Source: Eurosta solidaginis
Lineage: Eukaryota; Arthropoda; Insecta; Diptera; Tephritidae
Reading direction: 5' to 3'
Assembly: GCF_040869045.1 (NCBI RefSeq)
Contig: NC_090323.1
Coordinates: 176,846,083-176,910,082 of the forward strand
Length of the DNA: 64,000 nt
The notes under the pieces are model-generated. The model made no database searches, was not told where the DNA came from, and saw only the letters and a program-made list of their open reading frames with translations. Positions 11,249-21,483 of this stretch are shown here, in pieces; positions within the stretch are counted from its first letter, which is position 1; each line of letters begins with the position of its first letter. Made by a program: the position numbers and the translations under genes.

Positions 11249-12073
11249 TGGGCGAATGTAGGCTGCCCTAAGTTAGAGGGCTATAACCACTCAGAACCAG
11301 TGGTCAGCAGCAGTAGCAGCCCAACCCGTCAGCTATAGCAATAGCGCGGTGACGTAGCTCGTACGCTGTTTGTCAGCAAAGTGCTGACGTGGTCACCACC
11401 ACCGCCCCGACGGACGGAACACTGTTCCCCGTATCGGGGACGAGTCGACCGGCACGAAAGCTACGCCAAGCTGAACGGGCAGACTATAAACGTTACAGCT
11501 GATACTGCCACTGATACAAGTATGGGTTTATGCCCCCTCACACAGGCAGTCCACAATTGCTCACTGAGCAAGTAGTCCAACACTGCTCCCAAGCGGAACA
11601 GTGTGTAGTCACACACAAGTTTTCAACTGGGTACTCAGTCACAGCCGATTGAATGTGCGCACACACAAGTATACCTCCACGTGCAGGCACTTTGAGGTTA
11701 GGGCGAAAATTGATAGCAACCAAAATCACGCGCACAAAATTAGGGCTCCGCCGGAGATTGACCTTCGACTGACCGCTAAACTGGGGCCCCAACTGTCTAA
11801 CCCTTTATACACTTCACAACAACAAAGGTTTTTTCCGCCCCTTTGTGTATGCTACTAAAACTCACTTATGGCACTCAACCAGATTTTTATTACAACCGTC
11901 CGCAACTTCAACGCACAACCGTTCGCAACGAAATCCACACTCAGAGTGAAACCTGCGGGGCGTCCGATAAGCAGGGGGCGTACCATCGGTGGAACCGACC
12001 TTGTAACGCACCCTCCTAACCCAAAGGGCACCCCTCGTCGACCGCCAATGGCGACCGACTCGCACTTCACTTA
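11249..12073 (-). other. LINE 5' UTR
   Basis: GC-rich, stop-containing sequence upstream of ORF1, up to the right-hand 16-bp direct repeat. R1-type LINEs carry an internal RNA polymerase II promoter here, but I cannot point to a specific promoter motif. 11,991-12,034 resembles the element's 3' UTR. Confidence 0.5.
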
Positions 12074-12089
12074 CCTACGGCGAAGTGTG
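12074..12089. repeat. Candidate LINE target-site duplication, right copy
   Basis: Exact copy of 5359-5374. It lies upstream of the LINE 5' UTR as read on the minus strand. Confidence 0.6.
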
Positions 12090-12300
12090 CCTGGTGTATT
12101 CCGGCCAATCATTTTATTCATATGTAACTATGAACACATTGGGAATTATGCTCGCATTGTCGCGCACAGCGCGCCACGAATGAAAATTCCTAAGCATTGT
12201 GCGTTCACCATCGCTGGCTTGCCTTGTGCTTGCGCGATGGTTGTTGGGCCGGTATGTATGTATATATGTATGTCGCTACATACACTACTAGGGGTGGGCG
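12090..12300. other. Short spacer, nothing recognised
   Basis: Lies between the LINE 5' flank and the 3' end of the pseudogene. It contains a GTATGTATGTATATATGTATG stretch near 12,254 and no gene. Confidence 0.5.
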
Positions 12301-13745
12301 CTAAATAGGAAATAGATATTGTGGCGTAGAATTTGCTACGTTACAATAGTTTCTGCTTTTTGCTTGTCTACTGTAATTTTCTGAATTTGATTCTCGTATA
12401 AGAACCCAATTATAATCCCCCATCATATTTTCGTTCCAGAATACTTGATAACGCTCCTCCATTGACTTAAGTTGTTGGTGAAATCGTTCTCCATGCTCGT
12501 CACTGACATCACCAAGATTTGAAGGAAAAAATCCAAATACATTTTTAGAGACATGTTTGCACCTGAAATTATATGTATATGTAATTTAGAGGTTACAATT
12601 ATGATTAATATACAAAAATCATATCATATTCCTACTTACCGATTTTCGAATAGTTGGTTAGTAAATCAGAAATGATTTGCTTATAATTTGGACCCCGATT
12701 ATTTCCTAAAAATTTGAAATAATCAGCCTAAATGAGTTCCAAGCAGCCTTTTCATCGGGTGATAGTAACGTTTCGAATGTTGAGCTCTGTAGTAGTTTTC
12801 GGATTTGTGGACCATCAAAAACACCTTCATAAATTTTTGAAGCGGATAATTTTGTAAATATTGTTTGAATATAATCGAATGCTTTTTCAGTTTTGTTTAG
12901 CGCTTTAACAAAATTCTTGACTAATCCAAGCTTGATGTGTAATGGCGGAAAAATCACATTCTCCTTTTTTTATTAGAGCAGCATATTTTATATTGTGTGT
13001 GCCTACTTCGTGATTGGTTCTTGCTGGCCAATCCTTCCTTACATAATGTGCACCTCGATCTCGGCTATCCCAAAGGCAAAGAAAACAACAATGTTTGTTG
13101 TAACCACCTTGTCGTCCAGTTAATAAAGCTACCACTTTCAAGTCGCAACATATTTTCCAATCGTCTTTTTCATAATGAATATATTTTAAAAGTTTGGACA
13201 TGGTTTCATAAGTCTCCTTCATATCTACGGCGTGTGCGATGGGTATTGATGGCTTCTGATTGCCATTGTGTAATAAAACTGCTTTAAGGCTTTCTTTGTT
13301 ACTATCAATAAATAGCCTCCATTCACTTGCGTCATATGTTTGGCCAACCCTTCCAAAAAGTCCAGTTATATCATAGCAAAAACATATATTGTTTTTATAT
13401 CTATAGGTAGTTATCGTAACCTGTTTAACAAGGACTGTGTCAGATGTATTGGGAAAAATCCATCTGATACGCTGGAGATTTTTAAAGACGAAGAAATAGG
13501 CGATGGAGGAACTTCAGTATACGTATCATGTTGATTTTCAGGACGTGGAACACCATCTGAATCTAGCACGGGAAGAGTAAAACCACCAGCCGAAATCGTG
13601 GGATAAGACCAAATCATATGTTTTCCAAATCCCTTTTTTTTACTTAAACAAAAGTAACAGTTAGCATCATGATCACTTGTTTCTCTCCACATCATAGGTT
13701 TTTCAATTTGCATGTTTTCTCTGTGAAAAATGAGTATCATAAATA

Positions 13746-16124
13746 TTTTTATACTCAGTTGAGCAGAGCTCACAGAGTATATTAAGTTTGATTGGATAAC
13801 GGTTGGTTGTACATATATAAAGGAATCGAGATAGATATAGACTTCCATATATCAAAATAATCAGGATCGAAAAAAAATTTGATTGAGCCATGTCCGTCCG
13901 TTCGTCCGTCCGTCCGTTAACACGATAACTTGAGTAAATTTTGAGGTATCTTGATAAAATTTGGTATGTAGGTTCCTGAGCACTCATCTCAGATCGCTAT
14001 TTAAAATGAACGATATCGGACTATAACCACGCCCACTTTTTCGATATCGAAAATTTCGAAAAACCGAAAAAGTTCGATAATTCATTACAAAAGATCGATA
14101 CAGCGACGAAACTTGGTAGATGAGTTGAACTTATGACGCAGAATAGAAAACTACTAAAATTTTGGACAATGGGCGTGGGACCGTCCACTTTTAAAAGAAG
14201 GTAATTTAAAATTTCTGCAAACTGTAATTTGGTAGTCGTTGAAGATATCATTATGAAATTTGGCAGGAATGTTACTCCTATTACTATATGTACGCTTAAT
14301 AAAAATTAGCAAAATCGGAGAAGGACCACGCCCACTTTTAAAAAAAAAATTTTTTTTAAGTAAAATTTTAACAAAAAATTTAATAACTTTAGAGTATATA
14401 AGTAAATTATGTCAACATTCAACTCCAGTAATGATATGGTGCAACAAAATACAAAAATAAAAGAAAATTTCAAAATGGGCGTGGCTCCGCCCTTTTTCAT
14501 TTAATTTGTCTAGGATACTTTTAACGCCATAAGTCGAACAAAAATGAACCAATCCTTTTGAAAATTGGTAGGGGCATAGATTTTATGACGTTAACTGTTT
14601 TCTGTGAAAATGGGCGAAATCGGTTGATGCCACGCCCAGTTTTTATACACAGTCGTCCGTCTGTCCTTCCGCATGGCCGTTAACCCGATAACTTGAGCAA
14701 AAATCGACATATCTTTAATGAACTTAGTTCACGTGCTTACTTGAACTCACTTTATCTTGAAAATTACGAAAAATTAAAAAATGCCATAATTCTATACCAA
14801 ATACGAAAAAAGGGATGAAACATGGTAAGGTAATTGGATTGTTTTATTGACGCGAAATATAACTTTAGAAAAAACTTTATAAAATGGTTGTGACACCTAC
14901 CATATTAAGTAGAAGAAAATGAAAAAGTTCATTAACACCTTTCATTTGATACCCATATCGTACAAACACATTCTAGAGTCACCCCTGGTCCACCTTTATG
15001 GCGATATTTCGAAACGGCGTCCACTTATAGAACTAAGGCCCACTCCCTTTTAAAATACTCATTAACACCTTTCGTTTGATGCACATATTTTTCAAACAAA
15101 TTCTAGGGTCTCCCCTGGTCCACCTTTATGGCGATATCTCGAAACGGCGTCCACCTATGGAACTAAGGATTACTCCCTTTTAAAATGCTCATTAACACCT
15201 TTCTTTTGATACCCATATTGTACAAACAAATTCTAGGGTCACCCCTGGTCCACCTCTATGGCGATATCTCGAAACGGCGTCCACCTATGGAACTAAGGAT
15301 TACTCCCTTTTAAAATACTCATTAACACCTTTCATTTGATACCCATATCGAACAAACGCATTATAGAGTCACCCCTGGTCCACCTTTATGGCGATATCTC
15401 GAAAAGGCGACCACCTATACAACAACCACCACTCCCTTTAAAAACCCTCATTAGTACCTTTAATTTGATACCCATATCGTACAAACACATTCTAGAGTCA
15501 CCCCTTGTCCACCTTTATGGCGATATTTCGAAACGGCAGCCACCTATAGAACTAAGGCCCACTCTCTTTTAAAATACTCATTAACACCATTCGTTTGATG
15601 CCCATATTGTACAAACAAATTCTAGGGTCGCCCCTGGTCCACCTTTGTGGCGATATCTCGAAACGGCGTCCACCTATGGAACTAAGGATTACTCCCTTTT
15701 AAAATACTCATTAACACCTTTCATTTGATACTCATATCGTACAAATGCATTATAGTCACCCCTGGTCCACCTTTATGGCGATATCTCGAAAAGGCGACCA
15801 CCTATACAACAACCAAACTCCCTTTTAAAACCCTCATTAATACCTTTAATTTGATACCCATATCGTACAAACGCATTCTAGAGTCAACCCTGATCCACCT
15901 TTATGGCTATATCCCTAAATGGCATCCACCTATAGAACTATGGCCCACTCCCTCATAAAATACTCTTTAATGCCTTTCATTTGATACACATGTCATACAA
16001 GCACATTCCAGGGTTTCCCTCGGTTCATTTTCCTATATGGTTATTTTCCCTTATGCTGTCACCATACCCCTCAACTGAGTATGTAATGTTCGGTTACACC
16101 CGAACTTAACCTTCCTTACTTGTT
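13746..16124 (-). mobile_element. HINE-like non-autonomous repeat, copy B
   Basis: Same family and orientation as copy A, with both ends present: TTTTTATACTCAGTTGAGCA near 13,746, and the hairpin plus CTTCCTTACTTGTT ending at 16,124. The core array is shorter (about 14,935-16,030, eight to nine units of roughly 130 bp). It sits wholly inside intron 1 of the arthropod-family pseudogene, so the gene copy was already there when it inserted. No clear target duplication is seen. Confidence 0.8.
14935..16030 (-). repeat. Minisatellite array of copy B
   Basis: The landmark ATTCTAGRGTC recurs near 14,970, 15,101, 15,230, 15,360, 15,489, 15,618, 15,749 and 15,871, a spacing of 122-131 bp. Units alternate between two types (AACTAAGGATTACTCCC and CAACAACCA versions), hinting at higher-order duplication. 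Confidence 0.88.
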
Positions 16125-16380
16125 ATTTAATAAATGTAATTGTTACTTACTGAGGGCCGGATTTCTTTTTCTTTAAAATATATATACAGCTATCACAAAT
16201 TCAATTTGGAGTCCAAAATTTGCTCAAGTTCTCAACATCTATTTTAAAATAATCTTTATATGAATTTTGTAGTGAAATTGTGAAATTTCTCCGCCCTTTT
16301 GCTGTAGTGTAAAGACCACATACATAACAAAATATATTCGGGTCATTTTTGCAGACAAATTTTTTACTGTTACTATTCAT

Positions 16381-19300
16381 TTTTTTTAAATTCACTAACC
16401 AATTAATAGTTTTTTACTGTTGTTGACAACTTGACTTTTCGCGATCAGGAATGCTAGTTAAATAACATTAAATGAACTAAATGAACTACTTTAAATAGTC
16501 GCAGGTCACTTCGATTTTCAAAAGTATGTATCTTTTTTTTTCATTAAGTTTTATCACAATCGACGACAATATACCATACAGGGCAGGCATCTAATGAGTC
16601 TGTAAATTTTTTAACCACTACCTGCGAAAGGGTTTGAAAAAAGGGGTTTTCAAAAAACTTCATATGCTATGGGAAATGGCCTGTGCAGGCTGGGATATTC
16701 AGTAGGTAGGTATAACGGTTTCTATGACGGAGTGATAATTTGATTTTTTTGTTTTTATGATTTAAGCATTCTAAGAACATCGCAAGAAATGCCTCAAGGA
16801 AAAAGTTTTATTTATTTGATAACAAATATATATGACCATACTTCTTTCTTACGAAAACCTGCATTGGCAACTTAAATTTTCCATATAGTATGAGGCATTT
16901 TTTCTTATGATCTGCGTTTTGCCTTAAGAAAAATTGACGGGGAAAAATTTATTGAGTGTCAATATGGATTTTTCTCATTTCTGGCGATGCCCGTAGTAAG
17001 TTTTAAAAAGACAAAGTTGCGCAAAATGTCATACCTAAATAATTTGTTTGTAAAAAACTATAATAGGCTTGATATGCAAAATTTTCGCTAAATTGGGTAT
17101 TTTCACTTTATTGTCAATAAAACCAACATTTATTCATGTATTTTTACAAAATAAGGTTTAGATTATTTATTATGTTTACAGTTTTAAGACCGTTAAATAA
17201 AATTGGTGTTTTTAAAACCTTCGATTTTTTATGAATTTTTGAAAAATAAAAATGTTCGATTTTGCAAAAAAATTTTTTTTTTAAATTTTTATGTGAATAA
17301 CTCCACAACCGTCGATCATATAAAAAAGTGTTCTTATCAAGACTTGAAGAAAATTTTGCGGTGAATCCACTGGTGTTTCCCTCAACGAATTTAGATAAGT
17401 AGTTTCCAAGATATGAAGAAATAAATGGAAAGACCTCTGTGAAAATTCGTGATTTTAGAAAAAGAAAAAAAATCGTATCCATAGAATTTTATTACATCTA
17501 AATTAAATAGTTAGAATTCAAAGTAATTTCTCTTGTTGACTAGTGTTATTTGCGGTATGCGCTAAACGAAAGTGTTGCCACCAAAATTACGTCAAGTTAA
17601 TTAATTTATGTGAGCGCAAAAGTTAGACAAAGAAAATAAAAATCATTAAAATACACAGTCTTTCTTAAAATGCCACCAAAATAAAGTAACGGCAGACTAA
17701 CAAAAAAAAAAAACAAGAATACCTAAATTTATACGACATCGTATAATTAAAAAAAAAATAAGAAATAAAGATAAAATTCTTACTGCTAGCTACTTAAAAA
17801 AGTGTCACTTGAAGTGAAAACAATACCATCGCCACTTCACCACATAACTAAGTAAATAGGAATGTAAACGAATACATTTTTGCAACATCGGCGACATAAA
17901 TCAGCTAAAAGATTTATGACCAGCATTTTTTTTTCTTTTCATGATAAGCAACAAACTCCTTACAAGCAAATGGTGCGCGTACAAAGAGAAATGTAACAAA
18001 GCTGCTGGTAGATAGTGCAACAAAAGCATAGTCAATAAGTAACTCGACTGAAAAAAGAAAACAAAAATCACTGCACACGCACTCCAAGTGAAACTTCTTT
18101 GTCATGAGATTACGTCTTAAGAACACCCGCATTTAGTGAAAACCGTCAAGCGGCTGAAGCAAGCTTGTAACGTTACGATATTCTTGCATCTACTGGAATA
18201 TCCTTTGCCCCTGAAACCATACCATAATACAGCGGCACGACAGTCAAAGATCAGCTGGACGATAACAGCTTACGACCTACCGCCTATGATATTTCACTTC
18301 CGTACCAATTATAAACTGCGTTTCCTTTTTTATTATTTTCCAAAAACCGGTTGTTTATCTCCCCGCCATCTGCTTTAGATGGGAATGGCCAGCTTTCTAT
18401 AAAACCAGAAGGCTAATATCGCAGCTGCCAACTTTTCGGGCCCATCACTTTCAGCTGGGTTGGTGTTAAAGGTGCAGTTGGAGGTAGTTTCGTTTTTGCA
18501 TCCTTCTCTCTTGGGATAATGCCCATGGTATAGAAGGTCCAGGGACCTTTATAGGAGAATTACAAGAAGAGTCCTGAGTGACCATACTTTTTAGCACAGT
18601 AAACGAACTTTGCAACAAGGATGCAAAAAATATTAAAGAACTGAACTTCAGTAAAAAAGGATGAGATGGATAGCCAATACAACAATGGAAAGGCATTTGA
18701 TCGATCGAAACTGTAGTACGGCTGGGCTACGAACGGTGTCGGAACCGATATACTATGACAATTTAATGGCTGTACGGTTTTGTGGATTTGTAGCACGTCC
18801 CAGATCAGCCGCGCACCAACAGTATAGAAGGTATAAGCTGCCAGAGGAGCTACTTGATGACAAATTTATCACATCAAATAGAAGCAGCCGTTCAAACGTT
18901 GTAGCAGGAACGGGTCGTCGGGTTCGAGGCAGGGCTATGACAGCAAAAGGAGCAGACAGCATTATTTCGTACTAAAGCTAATACCACTTATTCGGAGAGC
19001 ATCAAATTAGCAACGTCCGGGATGAGTTCCGTCCTCATTGCTTGGCTTGTGTTTGATAGGACAGAGGAGCTACTTTAGTTGGCCTTAGCTGAAGAGGTAA
19101 TAAATATATGTGATGATTTGACTATTGTCCACCAGATAAACAAACAAGACTCAGAGGCGTCCTACGCCAATATTTTTTTTGTAGGCTTGGAGGATATACT
19201 ACTTTAAAAGGAACAGTGGGTGAGTAGTAAGGACAATAAAACGTAATATTACTATCTGTTTGTATATAGATAGGCGGGTAGGCTACGGTGGTAGCTTAAA

Positions 19301-19589
19301 ATAATATCAAAGCGATTGTTCTGTTTCATTTCATCAGTAACCTAAACAGAGTTGAAAAACCGGAGTGCAGCGCATGGGCGCGCCGACTGCGATCATCTGC
19401 TGATTCGCTGTTAAATCCAGACAGAAATGTGTAGAGATTATTCAACTCCCTTTATGTCGTGTCGTTCCATTGTGTCGTATAGTCCCACTACCTCTTGGGA
19501 TTCCAATATTTAGGGGGTCCTCCCAGCGGGTTAATTTGCTAAGAATATTCCAGCGCTTGGCATGCCTGTCATAAGTTGCGACTAAATTT
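16381..19589. other. Long AT-rich stretch, no gene recognised
   Basis: Six-frame reading shows only short ORFs without recognisable motifs, for example a 104-residue plus-strand ORF at 18,661-18,975. 17,300-17,480 is a diverged inverted match to 215-420. No promoter-gene-polyA layout can be supported. Confidence 0.4.
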
Positions 19590-19753
19590 CACGGACCTGA
19601 AGATTTTAGGGATTAAAAGCATCGTTTCCGTGGTGTACCAGATACAGGTTATAAAGGAACGCATCGGATTGGTATCCTGCAAAGTGCTGCTCACATCGGC
19701 AACACTCGTCTTAACCCTCGGGAGTGGTTTTGCGACTACAACAACAACGAAGA
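19590..19753 (+). mobile_element. LINE 3' tail fragment with CAA-rich end
   Basis: GTATCCTGCAAAGTGCTGCTCACATCGGCAACACTC... and CTCGGGAGTG..., ending CTACAACAACAACG, matches the 3' ends at 25,501-25,850 and 59,397-59,760 (GTATCCGGCAAAG, ATCGATAACACCCTCC, CGGGAGG, CAACAACAA). It is a diverged 5'-truncated copy of the same LINE family. Confidence 0.55.
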
Positions 19754-20764
19754 AGGAGCTCGTTTATATAGAGGTAGTCTATTTTAATTTTATTTTAAAC
19801 GAGGGTTTATGTAACTATTTGCAAGAGTATTTTCGTGACTGTAGTTTACGTTTTGTTTAGATGACATGTTTCCTCTGATATCCTGATTAAAGAATCTTTC
19901 TCTTCATAAAGCGCGTTATGGTCTTCCAGTTATGGTGAATAGAAGTTTTATAGTGAGCTATGTGGTCTTCAAACCGACATGAACTTAGTATTAATACTTC
20001 ACGCACAGAATTTTTCTTATCGTCTCCCATATTTGAAGTAAAAGAAAAGTCAGACATGTATTCAGTTGAGAGAAAGAGCAAAAAGAAGATCAAATCTCTC
20101 TCAATGCTTTTCATTGGCATAACGTAGAGCAAACACCTCTGACGACTGAGGTGACTTCTTACTCAACGACCTTACTTTCAATTCTTACCTACAAGTTTCA
20201 CTTCAAAAGTCTGTAAAATAGCACTGCGTATATAAAGAAGGAAAAAAGCTGGTCTCTTAACTAAACTTAACTGACATTTGAGGCGTCTCATAAACTTATT
20301 TTACTACAATATAAATAATACAAGCAAATGTCAAACTAACAGACACCCAATCGAAAAGAAATAGTCAGAGCATACAATAACCGGCATGGGATTGGCGGAA
20401 GTATGAGCGCGTGCAGCAAAATACTCACTGACTATCTGCGTGCTAGTCTATGGTTAACAAGGGTCATTGCGCTGACAGTTTCAGGAAAAAAAGATAAAAA
20501 TATTGCAAAAGTGGCGAACGACAGTGCAAAAAAAAAAATAAAAAATCACGAGCATGTAACGTTTGTATGTGATATGACACTATGAAGAGTTTTGTGATAT
20601 ATTTCTTCTATGCATGTAAATGTGCCTACATTGATTTTGTTTTTATAAACAGATGTACGTGAATTTGTGCAATTCAAGGTATACTACCCCAACTCTTCTC
20701 AAAACAGGTCGTTTTTAGTGTCTTTTAGAATGTCCAACAATTAAAGAGGACACTTGGAGACAAA
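19754..20764. other. AT-rich stretch, no gene recognised
   Basis: Only short ORFs without motifs occur here, for example minus-strand 19,887-20,132. Nothing can be assigned. Confidence 0.4.
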
Positions 20765-21079
20765 GTCCTGAAAATTATAACGAAATGTTACTGAAATATT
20801 CCCAAAGTGATCCCTAATAGATCATACAAGCAATACCCAAATTTTTTGAATATAGCCCCAAAATCATCGCGACAACAACTTTCAAATGTTCTGGATATAG
20901 TTGCAAAATCATCCCGTAATCTTTCTGAAATCATTCCGAAATTGTTTCGAGAAGATAAAGAAATTGTCCTGAAATTATATCGAACTATTCTTGAACCTAC
21001 GCATAATCCCGAAAATCATCACGAAAAAAAATTTCAGAAGTACTTCCGAAATATTCCGATTCCTAAAAACATCCCGAAG
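20765..21079 (+). repeat. Ancient AT-rich array with 11-bp period
   Basis: Written in 11-base steps, the stretch lines up throughout: GTCCTGAAAAT, TATAACGAAAT, GTTACTGAAAT, and further on CATCCCGTAAT, CTTTCTGAAAT, CATTCCGAAAT, TGTCCTGAAAT, TATATCGAACT. Only two single-base slips occur in the first 23 steps. The underlying consensus NNTCCCGAAAT is the same 11-mer that builds the big arrays at 33-48 kb, but here it is heavily mutated. It is therefore an older or independently decayed relative. Confidence 0.75.
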
Positions 21080-21187
21080 TAATTTCCAAACGTCCTCGCC
21101 CTCGTCTCCCTAAATGGGCACGTAAACAATGCAAATAATCTTGAAAGAGTTTTTAAATAATCTCATTTGATTTTAAAAGTTTTATTT

Positions 21188-21437
21188 TATTTGAAACAAA
21201 AAAACTTTATTGGAATTGTAAAAATTGTTATTTGATTTGAAAAAATTTTGATTTGAGAAAAATTTTTTTTCATTAGTATTGAAAAACTGTTAACTAGTTT
21301 GGAAAATAGTATTATTATATTTGAAAAAGGTCTCATTTGCTTTAAGGCAAGTTTCATTTCATTTGAAAAAAGTTTTAAATGGTGTGAAAAAAGTTTCGTT
21401 TGATTAAAAAAAGTTTCAATTAACCTGAAAATGCTAT
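21188..21437. repeat. Degenerate 21-bp tandem repeat
   Basis: Steps such as ATTTCATTTGAAAAAAGTTT, AAATGGTGTGAAAAAAGTTT and ATTTGCTTTAAGGCAAGTTT recur about every 21 bases. Because 21 is a multiple of three, the minus strand reads as an open frame with a seven-residue rhythm (KLFSHHL, KLFSNEM, RPFSNII, KIFSNQI). I regard the frame as a by-product of the repeat. Confidence 0.65.
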
Positions 21438-21483
21438 GGTACAAACCCTTCTAAAATCTGAACGCAAATCAGGCCGCAAACTA

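Larger units (their letters stand above)
5375..12073 (-). mobile_element. R1-clade non-LTR retrotransposon, near full length, degenerate
   Basis: A 6.7-kb minus-strand element. In order it has a 5' UTR (about 12,073-11,249), ORF1 with zinc knuckles, ORF2 with an apurinic-like endonuclease, reverse transcriptase and C-terminal zinc motif, and a GC-rich 3' UTR containing a tandem duplication. Domain order, ORF2 length (about 1,027 codons) and the RT phrase GCPQGSICGPYIWNMMMDSLL-like around 7,460-7,510 fit the R1 clade. Exact 16-bp direct repeats bracket it. ORF1 has several frameshifts; ORF2 has two in-frame stops and one frameshift. The copy is therefore dead as assembled. Its target is not the 28S rRNA site used by R1 itself. 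Fragments resembling its 3' UTR occur at 32,036-32,171 and around 60,690-60,810. Confidence 0.85.
12301..16380 (-). pseudogene. Broken copy of an uncharacterised multi-copy arthropod gene
   Basis: I recognise a protein family that recurs in many arthropod genomes but has no function known to me. Exon 1 (16,380-16,151) starts MNSNSKKFVC, has CYVCG and ICDSC cysteine pairs, and ends at a GTAAGT donor; it contains a TGA just before ICDSC. Exon 2 (13,720-12,640) follows a TTTTTCACAG acceptor and encodes KPMMWRETSDHDANCYFC, EWRLFIDSNKESLKAVLLHN, KHCCFLCLWDSRD and PPLHIKLGLVKNFVKALN. Exon 3 (12,562-12,301) follows TTTCAG and encodes FPSNLGDVSDEHGERFHQ and MEERYQVFWNENMMGDYNW. About 40 residues expected after LTQSLLNRLR are missing. 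Three other frame breaks are all one-base changes in A or T runs. Intron 1 holds a 2.4-kb HINE-like insertion. The multi-copy habit suggests a mobile origin, but that is inference. Confidence 0.72.

Noticed and set aside
5397..11261. Plus-strand ORFs opposite the LINE (for example 10,641-11,261, 206 codons)
   Set aside because: They are antisense shadows of the GC-rich ORF1 and ORF2. The minus strand has the zinc-knuckle, endonuclease and RT motifs, and the plus frames have none.
18661..18975. 104-codon ORF as a host gene or exon
   Set aside because: No recognisable motif, no splice-site context, and overlapping antisense ORFs of similar length.
21187..21444. Heptad-repeat (coiled-coil-like) protein on the minus strand
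   Set aside because: The seven-residue rhythm follows directly from the 21-bp DNA repeat, and there is no gene context.
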